This document shows, piece after piece, positions 34,881 through 43,727 of a stretch of 64,000 nucleotides of DNA (position 1 is its first letter; every line of letters starts with the position of its first letter). This DNA comes from Litorimonas haliclonae. Its GTDB lineage: Bacteria > Pseudomonadota > Alphaproteobacteria > Caulobacterales > Maricaulaceae. The stretch lies in contig NZ_CBCSCO010000006.1 of assembly GCF_965138505.1 (NCBI RefSeq), positions 77,915 through 141,914 on the forward strand, given 5' to 3'. The position numbers and the translations under genes are program-made. The notes below the pieces were generated by a model. That model was not told where the DNA came from, did not search any database, and saw only the letters and a program-made list of their open reading frames with translations.

Positions 34881-35140
34881 ACGTCCAAGCCCAGAACGAA
34901 ATCAATCACCTTCTGTCTCGGCATCTCACAGGGGTTTAACTTCGCGCCGCTCTCCAGCCGGTAAAGGTTGAGACTGATATGATCGGTCCCGCCAAGCTCT
35001 TCGGCATAGAGCCAACCGCGTTTTCCATCAGGCGAGGCGGTTCGCGTCACGCCGTAGCGCAGATTTTGATAAAGACCTTCAAAGCTGCCAAGGGGCAGGG
35101 CGTCATATCGGGCCAAAAAACTGTCCAAGTCAGGGATCAT
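34868..35140 (-). CDS. Conserved hypothetical protein
   Basis: A 90-aa protein starting MIPDLDSFLARYDALPLGSF, with a beta-rich middle (YGVTRTASPDGKRGWLYAEELGGTDHISLNLYRL) and LNPCEMPRQKVIDFVLGL at the end. I recall similar small proteins in other alphaproteobacteria but no function. AAGG lies 8 bases before this ATG; ATG at 35158 is an alternative. Confidence 0.65.
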   Translation of the reverse strand: MIPDLDSFLARYDALPLGSFEGLYQNLRYGVTRTASPDGKRGWLYAEELGGTDHISLNLYRLESGAKLNPCEMPRQKVIDFVLGLDVQDT

Positions 35141-35218
35141 AAGAGACACCTTAAGCATAGCCTTGTGAAAACCCAACTTTCGTCATGTTTAAGACGGCAA
35201 GAGACATGAGAAAGCCCT

Positions 35219-36109
35219 ATGTCGTTCCAGCCTAAAGTCTTTCTTCACAAGCAGCGCGCCGCCCTTCACTCCAGATTTGTCTCGGGGTGGAAAAGTCAGG
35301 CGCTGTTCGAATTTATCACCTTTGGGATAAAACAGGCCTGGGCGTGTTTATTTGGCGGGCTGATGCTGGCCCTCTTGCTCGGTACATTTCTGTTCTATCC
35401 GGCAGAGGCTGCGCTCTCGCGATATGACTTTATCACCTTGGCAGCCATTGCCATTCAAGCCCTCATGCTGACCCTCAAATTGGAAAGCTGGGAAGAGGCG
35501 AGGGTGATCTTCGTTTTTCATATCGTCGGGACGGTCATGGAAATATTCAAAGTCCATATGGGATCATGGCTTTATCCTGAGGCGAGCATTTTAAATATTG
35601 CGGGTGTGCCGCTCTTTTCTGGCTTCATGTATGCCTGCGTCGGAAGTTACCTCGCCCGGGTCTGGCGCATTTTCGATTTTAAATTTGATCGATTCCCAAA
35701 CTTGAAATGGCAAGGTTTGCTGGCAGTCCTCATTTATATGAATTTCTTCACCCATCATTTCGGACCGGATATCCGCATCGCTTTGTTTATAGGCACAGCA
35801 ATTCTATACGGGCCGGCCATGGTCTGGTTTCGAGCGGATGAGGACCACCGTCCCATGCCGCTTTTGATAGGCCTCGTCCTCGTGGCGCTCTTCATCTGGT
35901 TCGCCGAAAATCTAGGCACTTTTGCCAAAGCCTGGACATATCCGAATCAGAATGCGGGCTGGCAAATGGTGAGCTTTGCCAAGCTCGGCTCCTGGTATCT
36001 TCTGATGATTATCAGCTTTGTTCTGGTCGCAGCGGTACAAGGAGCACACGGGAAGGGCATTGATTTATCTGTGACCAAAGTTAAAACTGACTTTGAAAAA
36101 GGGGAATAA
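35219..36109 (+). CDS. DUF817 family integral membrane protein
   Basis: A 296-aa protein with about eight hydrophobic segments. Conserved charged stretches are KLESWEEARVIFVFHIVGTVMEIFK, GSWLYPE and WFAENLGTFAKAWTYPNQ, which fit DUF817. No function is known to me. An esterase gene starts 1 bp after its stop, so the two are likely coexpressed. Confidence 0.8.
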   Translation: MSFQPKVFLHKQRAALHSRFVSGWKSQALFEFITFGIKQAWACLFGGLMLALLLGTFLFYPAEAALSRYDFITLAAIAIQALMLTLKLESWEEARVIFVFHIVGTVMEIFKVHMGSWLYPEASILNIAGVPLFSGFMYACVGSYLARVWRIFDFKFDRFPNLKWQGLLAVLIYMNFFTHHFGPDIRIALFIGTAILYGPAMVWFRADEDHRPMPLLIGLVLVALFIWFAENLGTFAKAWTYPNQNAGWQMVSFAKLGSWYLLMIISFVLVAAVQGAHGKGIDLSVTKVKTDFEKGE

Positions 36110-36110
36110 A

Positions 36111-37163
36111 ATGAAAATTTTTGCTGCGGCTTTGGGCTGCGCGATCTGTCTTTCGTTTTCTGCGGGCTCGTCAGAGGCTGAGGACGTTTCTACGTTTGTT
36201 GGAGCCGCGCAAGATATTGTGCTGGGGCAAAGTTTCGAATTTGAATCGTCAGTTCTGGGCGAAAGTCGCCGGGTGTCGGTTCGGTTGCCCGATAGGTATG
36301 TATCGGAGCCTGATAAAACCTTTCCCGTTCTTTACCTCATTGACGGAGGACCTCAGCAGGATTTCCCTCATATCGCCGGAATACTTCAATCCACGGACAT
36401 CAACTGGACGATAGAGCCAATGATATTGGTAGGTATTGAAACGCGTAATCGGCAGGCTGAGCTCACACCACCTGCGACTGACCCAAGTTATGAGCAGGTT
36501 TTTGAGAAAAATGGCGGCGCCGAGAGCTTCCGCCAATTTATCGAGACGGAAATTATGCCCTGGGTGGAGGACACGTACCGAACAGATCAACGTGATATTG
36601 TGATGGGAGAATCTTTGGCTGGACTGTTTGTGATGGAGACATTCGCAAAACGTCCGGATTTATTTTCGCATTTTATTAGCGTGAGTCCGAGCCTTTGGTG
36701 GGATAACCTTAGCGCGGCCAAGTCCTATGGAGATGATTTTCTAACTTCGGATGAAACGACTTCAAAACTATATGTTACCATGGGAAATGAAGGGGCTTTG
36801 ATGCAGGCCGGACTTGATGTCGTATTGGAGGGGTTAAGCCAGTCGAATAAAAAATGGACTTATGTGGATCGCCGGAACAGCGAAGATCACGCCAGTATTT
36901 ATCATCCAGCCGCGTTAGACGCATTACGAAGCTTCTTCTCTACCCCTTACCGCGCGGGCGTCAGCTCGGATTCGGTCTGGATGTTCGAAGGCGGGGCTGT
37001 GCCGCCGCTGTCTGACAAGGCACGAGAGAGCGTGAAAGAGGATTGCACACTGGAAACCGCTGAGAAAATCAGCTTTGAAACCTACAATCGGAATCCGGTA
37101 ATGTGGCGCGGCGTTTGCGTTGTGATGAAGCCCGGAGACTCTTCTACCCGTCAGTCAAGATAA
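36111..37163 (+). CDS. Exported alpha/beta hydrolase, Fes/IroE-like esterase family
   Basis: A 350-aa protein with signal peptide MKIFAAALGCAICLSFSAGS and a cut after SEA. It has the esterase-D/enterobactin-esterase-like fold: FPVLYLIDGG (oxyanion region), nucleophile in VMGESLAGLF, and His in the NSEDHASIYHPA segment. The substrate may be a siderophore ester, but sequence does not prove this. GGGGAA precedes the ATG. Confidence 0.8.
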   Translation: MKIFAAALGCAICLSFSAGSSEAEDVSTFVGAAQDIVLGQSFEFESSVLGESRRVSVRLPDRYVSEPDKTFPVLYLIDGGPQQDFPHIAGILQSTDINWTIEPMILVGIETRNRQAELTPPATDPSYEQVFEKNGGAESFRQFIETEIMPWVEDTYRTDQRDIVMGESLAGLFVMETFAKRPDLFSHFISVSPSLWWDNLSAAKSYGDDFLTSDETTSKLYVTMGNEGALMQAGLDVVLEGLSQSNKKWTYVDRRNSEDHASIYHPAALDALRSFFSTPYRAGVSSDSVWMFEGGAVPPLSDKARESVKEDCTLETAEKISFETYNRNPVMWRGVCVVMKPGDSSTRQSR

Positions 37164-37188
37164 AACTCATGGAAAGGTTGGGCGTTAT

Positions 37189-37665
37189 TTACGTCCATTC
37201 CTCCTCTGACAGGACCTTTCCTGTTTCCAGATAGGTTTTGAGGTTGGACAGAACGGCAGGCCACCCCTCGGTAACACCTTTTTGCATCTCGGAGTTTTTG
37301 GTCAATTTACTGTGTGTTACTGTCAATTTTGTATCCGGTCCCAATGCGGTGAGGACGTAGGTCACAACTGAGGGGTCTGGTTCGGCAAAAGAGTGGCTCT
37401 GCGGCGCATTCCAGGTGACCACCAATTTTTGGGGAGGGTGAATTTCCAAGACCTTGCCGTGAATATCTACGACATCTGTGTCGCTTACTCTTTGATGTTC
37501 CCATTTACTGCCAGTCTTCCAGTCCGAAACGTTATGATGGCCCCAATATTCTTTTGTGCTCTCTCTGTCGATAAGCCCGTTCCAAACTGTCTCCGCGTCG
37601 GAGGCTATGTAAATCGTATAAACGAAATCAGGAGCGTCTCCTTTTGGGGTGTCGTTAAAGGCCAT
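37189..37665 (-). CDS. SRPBCC (AHSA1-like) domain protein
   Basis: A 158-aa START/Bet v1-like protein: DFVYTIYIASDAETVWNGLI, EYWGHHNVSDW, WNAPQS and GWPAVLSNLKTYLETG are AHSA1 (activator of Hsp90 ATPase homologue) hallmarks. The ATG at 37665 has GGAGAG five bases upstream. It overlaps the ArsR gene upstream by 11 bp, the usual ArsR-SRPBCC pairing, in which a ligand-type protein is under control of its own repressor. Confidence 0.88.
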   Translation of the reverse strand: MAFNDTPKGDAPDFVYTIYIASDAETVWNGLIDRESTKEYWGHHNVSDWKTGSKWEHQRVSDTDVVDIHGKVLEIHPPQKLVVTWNAPQSHSFAEPDPSVVTYVLTALGPDTKLTVTHSKLTKNSEMQKGVTEGWPAVLSNLKTYLETGKVLSEEEWT

Positions 37666-37984
37666 TTTTTCTCTCCGTTTTGATTTCTGAATCACGTTTT
37701 AAATCGACAAGGTTTTCCAGTCGCGCCTCCTCAAATCGACCAACCCATCGGTGCACGATTTCGGCGATTGGGATGGGGTTGAGGTAGTGAAGTTTTTCGC
37801 GGCCTCGCCAATGGATGGTGATCAAATTGGCGTCTTCCAATATCTTCAAATGTTTGGACACAGCTTGTCTCGACATATCAAGGAGGTTGGTGAGATCAGC
37901 TAATGTCTGCCCGTTTTTCTCATACAAGCTGTCCAGCAGGTCTCGCCGGCCTTCATCCGCCAAGGCTTTGAACACATCACTCAT
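37655..37984 (-). CDS. ArsR-family winged-helix repressor
   Basis: A 109-aa protein: VFKALADEGRRDLLDSL, recognition-helix region LLDMSRQAVSKHLKILEDANLI, and the wing HWRGREKLHYLNP. No metal-site cysteines are present, so it is not an arsenic or cadmium sensor of the known types. It should control its own operon with the SRPBCC gene. Confidence 0.9.
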   Translation of the reverse strand: MSDVFKALADEGRRDLLDSLYEKNGQTLADLTNLLDMSRQAVSKHLKILEDANLITIHWRGREKLHYLNPIPIAEIVHRWVGRFEEARLENLVDLKRDSEIKTERKNGL

Positions 37985-38064
37985 GCAGCTTTATATGCAA
38001 CCATTTAGTTGCTTGTCAAGAGGTTGAACTTATCGAAAGAGAAGCATCTGATAATGTCAGGCAA

Positions 38065-38090
38065 AATAAAACCCGCCAAGGAGGCGGGTT
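38065..38090 (-). terminator. Terminator after icd
   Basis: Perfect 8-bp stem AACCCGCC/GGCGGGTT with a 5-base loop. The minus strand continues TTATTTTG, a broken T-tract. It lies 67 bp past the icd stop. Confidence 0.75.
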
Positions 38091-38156
38091 CATAAAAATG
38101 AAAATGTTTGAATAAACAAAGCGGTTTCGGAGTGGCTAAAACCGTTAGATTGGTCG

Positions 38157-39368
38157 TTACGTCATTTTCCGTTCAAAGTTTTCAGCGATAGCTTCGAGAT
38201 AGCCTTCTGTTGTGAGCCAGCCTTGCTGATCCCCAACGAGAAGAGCCAGATCTTTCGTCATCTGACCGCCTTCGACAGTTTCGATTACGGTTTTCTCTAG
38301 GTTAGTCGCAAATTTCACGAGCGCCTCATTGTCATCGAGCTTGCCGCGGTGAGCGAGGCCGCGTGTCCAAGCAAAGATAGACGCTGTGGAGTTTGTTGAG
38401 GTCGCTTCACCTTTCTGGTGGTTACGATAGTGACGCGTGACTGTCCCGTGGGCCGCTTCGGCTTCCATCGTCTTTCCGTCTGGCGTCAGAAGGAAAGATG
38501 TCATCAGGCCGAGAGAGCCAAAACCTTGTGCCACTGTGTCGGACTGTACGTCGCCGTCATAGTTCTTGCAGGCCCAGATATAACCGCCGGACCATTTCAT
38601 AGCCGCCGCGACCATATCGTCGATGAGGCGATGCTGATATTCGCCGCCGAATTCTGCGAATTTATCCGCAAATTCCGCGTCAAAGATTTCTTGGAAGATG
38701 TCTTTGAAACGTCCGTCATATTTTTTCAGGATGGTATTCTTTGTGGACATGTAGACAGGCCATTTGCGCTGCACGCCGTAGTTAAAGCAAGCGCGGGCAA
38801 AATCACGGATAGAGGCGTCCAGGTTATACATCCCCATGGCAACACCGGCTTCCGGGAAGTCATAGATTTCTTTTTCAATCTTGTCGCCATCTTCACCTTC
38901 CCAAGTCATTTTCAATTTACCTTTACCCGGCACGAGGAAGTCTGTGGCTTTATACTGGTCACCGAAAGCGTGACGGCCAATAACGATAGGCTGAGTCCAG
39001 CCAGGGACGAGGCGAGGGACGTTGCTACAGATGATCGGCTCGCGGAAGACAACGCCGCCAAGGATGTTACGGATTGTGCCGTTTGGAGAGACCCACATTT
39101 TCTTGAGGTCAAATTCTTCAACGCGCTGTTCGTCTGGCGTAATTGTCGCGCATTTAACACCGACATTATACTTTTTGATGGCATTGGCGGCATCTACAGT
39201 AATCTGGTCGTCTGTTGCGTCACGGCTTTGAATGGACAAATCATAGTCTAGAAGTTCAATATCCAGATAAGGGTGAATGAGACGATCTTTGATCATGTCC
39301 CAGATGATGCGTGTCATCTCATCGCCATTCATGTCGACAACGGGATTATTTACCTTGATTTTAGCCAT
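38157..39368 (-). CDS. icd: NADP-dependent isocitrate dehydrogenase
   Basis: TCA-cycle enzyme making 2-oxoglutarate and NADPH. It is the 403-aa homodimeric subfamily II type like eukaryotic IDH1: MAKIKVNNPVVDMNGDEMTRIIW, substrate-site SPNGTIRNILGG, and AAHGTVTRHYRNHQKGEATSTN for NADP. A terminator follows. Confidence 0.97.
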   Translation of the reverse strand: MAKIKVNNPVVDMNGDEMTRIIWDMIKDRLIHPYLDIELLDYDLSIQSRDATDDQITVDAANAIKKYNVGVKCATITPDEQRVEEFDLKKMWVSPNGTIRNILGGVVFREPIICSNVPRLVPGWTQPIVIGRHAFGDQYKATDFLVPGKGKLKMTWEGEDGDKIEKEIYDFPEAGVAMGMYNLDASIRDFARACFNYGVQRKWPVYMSTKNTILKKYDGRFKDIFQEIFDAEFADKFAEFGGEYQHRLIDDMVAAAMKWSGGYIWACKNYDGDVQSDTVAQGFGSLGLMTSFLLTPDGKTMEAEAAHGTVTRHYRNHQKGEATSTNSTASIFAWTRGLAHRGKLDDNEALVKFATNLEKTVIETVEGGQMTKDLALLVGDQQGWLTTEGYLEAIAENFERKMT

Positions 39369-39447
39369 AATTACCTCTGTAAGCGGTTCGTAATGTGTGA
39401 ATTTGCGCCGCGTTTAGCACCAGCGCCTTAAAGTTTAAAGTGATTAG

Positions 39448-40254
39448 ATGGGTAAAACCACCAAAGACCAGTTGGGAAACTTGATTGAGCGGGATGAAAG
39501 CCGTCCACCGCCCTCGGTTATTCTCGTTCGGCCACAGCTCGGCGAAAATATCGGCGCGGCGTGTCGGTGTATGCTCAATTTTGGACTGATGGATTTACGG
39601 CTCGTTGCCCCGCGAGATGGTTGGCCCAATCCGGCGGCAGTACCGATGGCGGCGGGGGCGATTGATGTTCTTAACAATGCGACCGTCTTTGAGACAACCG
39701 AAGAAGCTGTAGCTGACCTCCAATTTGTGCTGGCTGCTACAGCGCGTCGCCGCGAACTCGAAATACCGGTGATAGGCACAGACAATGTCGGGCCAAAGCT
39801 CAGAGGGCTCAGCGAATCCGGCTTGCCGACTGGTATCATGTTCGGGCCGGAGAAAGCCGGGCTGACCAATGCCGACACTGTTCTCGCCGATGCGATTCTC
39901 ACTTATCCGGTGAATCCGGCGTTTCAGTCGCTTAATCTGGCGCAGGCCGTCAATATCTTTGCTTATATTTGGGCCAATTCAGTTCATCAAAATATCCCGG
40001 AGGTTTTCAACCGCGATATCAGTGATGCGGCGCCGAAGCAGGACCTGACAGGGCTGTTTAACCATCTCGAAGAAGAGCTGGAACGGGCTGGCTTTTTCTT
40101 CCCCGAGTCAAAACGCGCTTTAATGGCGCAGAACATACGCGCCCCGTTGACGCGGGCCAAGATGACCGTGCAAGAAGTCCGTACTTTTAGGGGAATTGTT
40201 AAAGCGCTGGCAGAGGGACGTGGCAAAGCCCGCGTGGAAAGAGACAAATCATGA
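39448..40254 (+). CDS. TrmJ/SpoU-type RNA 2'-O-methyltransferase
   Basis: SPOUT-fold enzyme of 268 aa. Knot motifs are VILVRPQLGENIGAACRCMLNFG (1), IMFGPEKAGLTNAD (2) and NPAFQSLNLAQAVNIFAY (3). The C-terminal helical extension fits TrmJ, which methylates tRNA position 32. The exact target is inferred. Its stop overlaps the next gene as ATGA. Confidence 0.88.
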   Translation: MGKTTKDQLGNLIERDESRPPPSVILVRPQLGENIGAACRCMLNFGLMDLRLVAPRDGWPNPAAVPMAAGAIDVLNNATVFETTEEAVADLQFVLAATARRRELEIPVIGTDNVGPKLRGLSESGLPTGIMFGPEKAGLTNADTVLADAILTYPVNPAFQSLNLAQAVNIFAYIWANSVHQNIPEVFNRDISDAAPKQDLTGLFNHLEEELERAGFFFPESKRALMAQNIRAPLTRAKMTVQEVRTFRGIVKALAEGRGKARVERDKS

Positions 40255-40541
40255 AATATCTAGGCTATCTATTGATTATCCTCACGGCGGTGGCCGGGTT
40301 TTTAAAATGGCCTTGGATTTTGATTTTTGTGTTTGCGGCAGTATCGACCTTTGCTTTTGCCAAAGTCAGGCGCGACGCTCTGAAAAACACGCCAATGGCG
40401 CCGGATCAGAATATGATTCTCGACGGGGCCTTTTTGTTTTTCGGCCAGACTCTGATTATGCTCGTCGCCTATTTGCTCGGCGTTTTTGCCGCGGCGCCAA
40501 CCGGTGAGTTGTTCATGAAATTTATCAGCGGGCAGGGATAG
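40251..40541 (+). CDS. Small membrane protein, unknown
   Basis: A 96-aa protein with hydrophobic segments at about 3-35 (possibly two helices) and 60-82, and a basic loop KVRRDALKNTP between. The ATG overlaps the TrmJ-like stop, so they are translated together. No family recognised. Confidence 0.65.
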   Translation: MKYLGYLLIILTAVAGFLKWPWILIFVFAAVSTFAFAKVRRDALKNTPMAPDQNMILDGAFLFFGQTLIMLVAYLLGVFAAAPTGELFMKFISGQG

Positions 40542-40548
40542 CAGACAA

Positions 40549-41469
40549 TTACTGCAATCCAACCTTCTTGATGCGGCGATTATTGTCCCAAGCATCATAG
40601 CTAAAGACGGCAACGCCGACCCAGATAAAGGCAAAACAGATTGCATGGGCAAGGGTGAAAACTTCGCCGAAATAAAGCCCGCACATAAATTGCAGGGTCG
40701 GGCCAATATATTGCAAAAATCCGAGCGTAGCCAATTTGAGCCTCCGAGCGGAAAAGGCGAACGCCAATAGGGGCAAAACTGTAACGGGTCCAGCGAGGAA
40801 GATAAGCGTTTTAAGACCCCACGCTGCAGTTTCGACCTGAAGTGGCCCTGCCTGCCGAAGATAGAGTAAGAAAAACAAAGCCGGAATCATGAGCAAAATC
40901 GTCTCAATGAAGAGCCCCGGCATTGCGCCGATCTCCACATATTTACGGATGACGCCGTAAAGCGTGAAGGTGACCGCAAGACACAGGGCGATTATTGGGA
41001 AGACGCCGCCGTAAAGCGTCAAAATGGCAACGCCCACGAGGGCCAAAAGCGCAGCTAGTCCCTGTAGTTTAGACAGTTTCTCACTAAAAAACACAACGCC
41101 TACAAGGACATACATAAGTGGGTTGATGTAATATCCGAGACTTGCTTGAAAGATTTGCCCGTCTTGGATCGCGAAGATATAAACGCCCCAGTTAAACGCC
41201 AAAGCCACAGCCGCAAATAAGAGAAGCAAGACTGTCTTGGGGTTTTTCAGGGCAACTAAAACGTCGTCGACCTGCTTCCGAAACAGGATAATGAGAAGGC
41301 CGAAAGGCACAGAAAAGAGTATGCGATAAGCCACAAATTCCGCCGGCGGGACGGATTGCGTGAGCTTAAAATAGATCGGGAACATACCCCACATCGTGTA
41401 GGCGGCAATGCCGGCCAGAAGCCCTTGCCGCGCTAAGTCTGTTGCTGGGGATTTATCCTGATAAGACAT
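40549..41469 (-). CDS. rarD: EamA-family permease RarD
   Basis: A 306-aa protein with ten membrane segments, as expected for two EamA repeats. RarD hallmarks are GMFPIYFKL near the N-terminus, EFVAYRILFSVPFG and the NWGVYIFAIQDGQIFQASLGYYINPL stretch. The transported substrate is unknown. It is convergent with the small membrane gene, with 7 bp between them. Confidence 0.9.
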   Translation of the reverse strand: MSYQDKSPATDLARQGLLAGIAAYTMWGMFPIYFKLTQSVPPAEFVAYRILFSVPFGLLIILFRKQVDDVLVALKNPKTVLLLLFAAVALAFNWGVYIFAIQDGQIFQASLGYYINPLMYVLVGVVFFSEKLSKLQGLAALLALVGVAILTLYGGVFPIIALCLAVTFTLYGVIRKYVEIGAMPGLFIETILLMIPALFFLLYLRQAGPLQVETAAWGLKTLIFLAGPVTVLPLLAFAFSARRLKLATLGFLQYIGPTLQFMCGLYFGEVFTLAHAICFAFIWVGVAVFSYDAWDNNRRIKKVGLQ

Positions 41470-41563
41470 AAGTTGCGATTGTCACACGGGGGAAGGAAAA
41501 ACAATCTCTATATTTGCAAGACTAAGAGGGCATCATTGCAGGCAAAGAGGCTGAAAAGGGCAG

Positions 41564-41591
41564 TTGACTTGGCCGGGGTAGGCGCTAAAAG
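41564..41591 (+). promoter_or_regulatory. Candidate rpsD promoter
   Basis: TTGACT (41564-41569) followed after 16 bases by TAAAAG (41586-41591), about 100 bp before rpsD. The -35 box is good and the -10 box poor. Confidence 0.35.
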
Positions 41592-41688
41592 CCGCGACTT
41601 ATTACGGGTGAGTGTGGTGCCGCCGTTGAAATTGCTATCCGAATTGGTTGGATAAGCCGAGCCACGCTAAAAGAAAGAGTATAAACGC

Positions 41689-42306
41689 ATGTCTAAGCGT
41701 AATTCAGCTAAATATAAAATTGATCGCCGTATGGGCGAAAACATTTGGGGTCGTCCCAAATCACCAGTTAACAAGCGCGCCTACGGTCCCGGTCAACACG
41801 GTCAAAACCGCCGCGGTAAAATGTCAGACTTCGGTACGCAGCTTCGCGCCAAGCAAAAGCTTAAAGGCTATTACGGCAATATTCTGGAAAAGCAGTTCCG
41901 TCGTACATATGAGCAAGCGACACGGATGAAGGGCGATGCGTCCGAAAACCTTATCGGTTTGCTAGAGCGCCGTTTGGACGCGATTGTTTACCGCGCGAAA
42001 TTTGTCCCAACAGTTTTCTCTGCGCGTCAGTTCGTGAACCACGGCCACATTCTTGTAAACGGCAAGAAAGTGAATATCCCGTCTTACCGCTGCCAAGTAG
42101 GTGACGTCATTGAAGTGCGCGAAAAGTCCCGCACAATGGCGCTCGTTCTCGAAGCTCTGGAAAGCGCCGAGCGCGAAACTCCTGATTATGTCAGTGTGGA
42201 TCCGAAAGCGATGCAAGCAACGTTCACACGCGTCCCAAGTTTTGACGAAGTGCCATACCCAGTGGTTATGGAACCTAACCTCGTTGTGGAATTCTACTCT
42301 CGCTAA
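41689..42306 (+). CDS. rpsD: 30S ribosomal protein S4
   Basis: Primary 16S-binding protein of 205 aa. The start MSKRNSAKYKIDRRMGENIWG is of the alphaproteobacterial type; the S4 RNA-binding domain is RRLDAIVYRAKFVPTVFSARQFVNHGHILVNGKKVNIPSY. It stands alone with its own terminator. Confidence 0.98.
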   Translation: MSKRNSAKYKIDRRMGENIWGRPKSPVNKRAYGPGQHGQNRRGKMSDFGTQLRAKQKLKGYYGNILEKQFRRTYEQATRMKGDASENLIGLLERRLDAIVYRAKFVPTVFSARQFVNHGHILVNGKKVNIPSYRCQVGDVIEVREKSRTMALVLEALESAERETPDYVSVDPKAMQATFTRVPSFDEVPYPVVMEPNLVVEFYSR

Positions 42307-42330
42307 TTGGCGAGGGACACCTCAAAAGAA

Positions 42331-42356
42331 AACCCGCCAATTCGGCGGGTTTTTTT
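42331..42356 (+). terminator. rpsD terminator
   Basis: 8-bp stem AACCCGCC/GGCGGGTT with a 5-base loop, followed by a run of T to 42356. Confidence 0.9.
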
Positions 42357-42381
42357 ATGTCTTGAAATCACGTGCCCATGG

Positions 42382-42969
42382 TCAGACCCGGCTCCAGACA
42401 ACCCGATATTGTTGAGTGGAGTTAGGAGATAATCCGCGGACCTTTTCATCAAAGAGATAAAACCCCTTGCCCTGAAACTGAAAACGCTGCGTGCCGGTTT
42501 GATCATTGGTGATTGTAAAGCTTTTATGGCCGATGACGTCGCAGTTGAAAACTTCGATCACAAAGGCCGGGCGGCAGCGTTTTATTTCCAATTCCAACTC
42601 CGCTCCGGGCGGCAGAGCGTATTGAGCTTGAATTGTCTGCCCGCTTCGCAGGTAAGTCCGCTTTACGCTGAAGGCATCCCAATAGGCTTGCAGGATGAAT
42701 GGGCTGTCCTCGTCCTTTAACCGGGCCGAAGATTGATTATGGTTGGAGTCGGCAATAACCTCTCGGGCGCTGACGAAAGCCGGCATATAGTGCAGGCTGA
42801 CATAGCAGAGCGCGCCGCCTAGGATTAGCGATAAAGCAGACCCAATGGCTCTGCCTATACCCATGGATTTCTTGCGGCTTACTGTCTTCCGATACGAATA
42901 AGCTGCATTGAACCCAGATATTTTGTTTTTTTTATGCGCCGATAATTCGGCAATTCCGAATTTTGACAT
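42382..42969 (-). CDS. Hypothetical single-pass membrane protein
   Basis: A 195-aa protein. A basic N-terminal part (KKNK, YRKTVSRKK) leads to one membrane helix (about 42-60, IGSALSLILGGALCYVSLHY). The remainder, probably periplasmic, looks beta-rich and has two Cys. The ATG at 42969 has GGAGG ten bases upstream; a GTG at 42996 is less likely. It converges on rpsD. Function unknown. Confidence 0.65.
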   Translation of the reverse strand: MSKFGIAELSAHKKNKISGFNAAYSYRKTVSRKKSMGIGRAIGSALSLILGGALCYVSLHYMPAFVSAREVIADSNHNQSSARLKDEDSPFILQAYWDAFSVKRTYLRSGQTIQAQYALPPGAELELEIKRCRPAFVIEVFNCDVIGHKSFTITNDQTGTQRFQFQGKGFYLFDEKVRGLSPNSTQQYRVVWSRV

Positions 42970-43066
42970 CTTAAATCTGCCTCCTTGGTCCCCCACAGAC
43001 CATGAAGTAGACTACCGAAAAGTCATTTCAGATAAATTAAGACGTCGTTAAGACGTTATTATCCAG

Positions 43067-43393
43067 CTAGGCTGCTGTTTTTACGCCTTTTTCAGCGAGA
43101 AGAGCGCGAAGCTCACCGCTTTCGAACATTTCGCGGATGATATCGCAGCCGCCGGTGAACTCACCTTTGACGAAGAGCTGAGGAATTGTCGGCCAATTGT
43201 TGTAGTCCTTGATGCCTTGGCGAATTTCGGGGTCTTCTAGAACATTTACGCTGGCATATTCAACGCCGAGGTAATCCAGCACTTGGACGACGGTTGAAGA
43301 GAAACCGCATTGTGGGAAAACGGGCGTGCCTTTCATATAAAGGACAACGTCATTTTCGGAAACGGTTTTGGCAATACGGTCTTTGACTTCCAT
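43067..43393 (-). CDS. grxD: Monothiol glutaredoxin (Grx4 type)
   Basis: CGFS-type glutaredoxin of 108 aa (PQCGFSSTVVQVLDYLG; later NNWPTIPQLFVKGEFTGGCDI). Such proteins bind a [2Fe-2S] cluster, often with a BolA partner, in iron-sulfur trafficking. A BolA gene lies directly upstream. The ATG at 43393 is preceded by AGGAAAG. Confidence 0.95.
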   Translation of the reverse strand: MEVKDRIAKTVSENDVVLYMKGTPVFPQCGFSSTVVQVLDYLGVEYASVNVLEDPEIRQGIKDYNNWPTIPQLFVKGEFTGGCDIIREMFESGELRALLAEKGVKTAA

Positions 43394-43484
43394 GGTCTTA
43401 TCTTTCCTAAGAGGTTCGATCTGCATGTAAGCAGACCCTCACAAAGTTCAAGGGCTCAAGAGCGGCGGCGCGCTCAACAGGGGA

Positions 43485-43727
43485 CTAAGATGGCGTCCGG
43501 GTTTCCAGCGCCAGAGCGTGAAGCTCCCCATCGGCCCCGTCCATTTTACCCTGAAGGGCCGCGTAAACGAGTTGATGTTGTCTGACGCGGTTTAACCCTT
43601 CAAAAGCAGGACTAACAATCACAGCCTTCCAGTGGTTGTTATCCCCGGCCAGATCAATCATTTCAACTTCGGCGTCTGGCAGCGCCTGTCGTATCATAGC
43701 CGCGATGTCTTCTCCTCGCATAGCCAT
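43485..43727 (-). CDS. BolA-family protein
   Basis: An 80-aa protein with the BolA fold: IAAMIRQALPDAEVEMIDLAGDNNHWKAVIVSPAFEGLNRVRQHQLVYAAL. It has the conserved late His (HALAL) and the His in the loop, and is likely the Grx4 partner in cluster transfer. Its ATG overlaps the purL stop by 1 bp (TAATG). Confidence 0.92.
   Translation of the reverse strand: MAMRGEDIAAMIRQALPDAEVEMIDLAGDNNHWKAVIVSPAFEGLNRVRQHQLVYAALQGKMDGADGELHALALETRTPS

Noticed and set aside
38418..39251. 277-codon frame opposite icd
   Set aside because: Antisense shadow of a clear isocitrate dehydrogenase gene.
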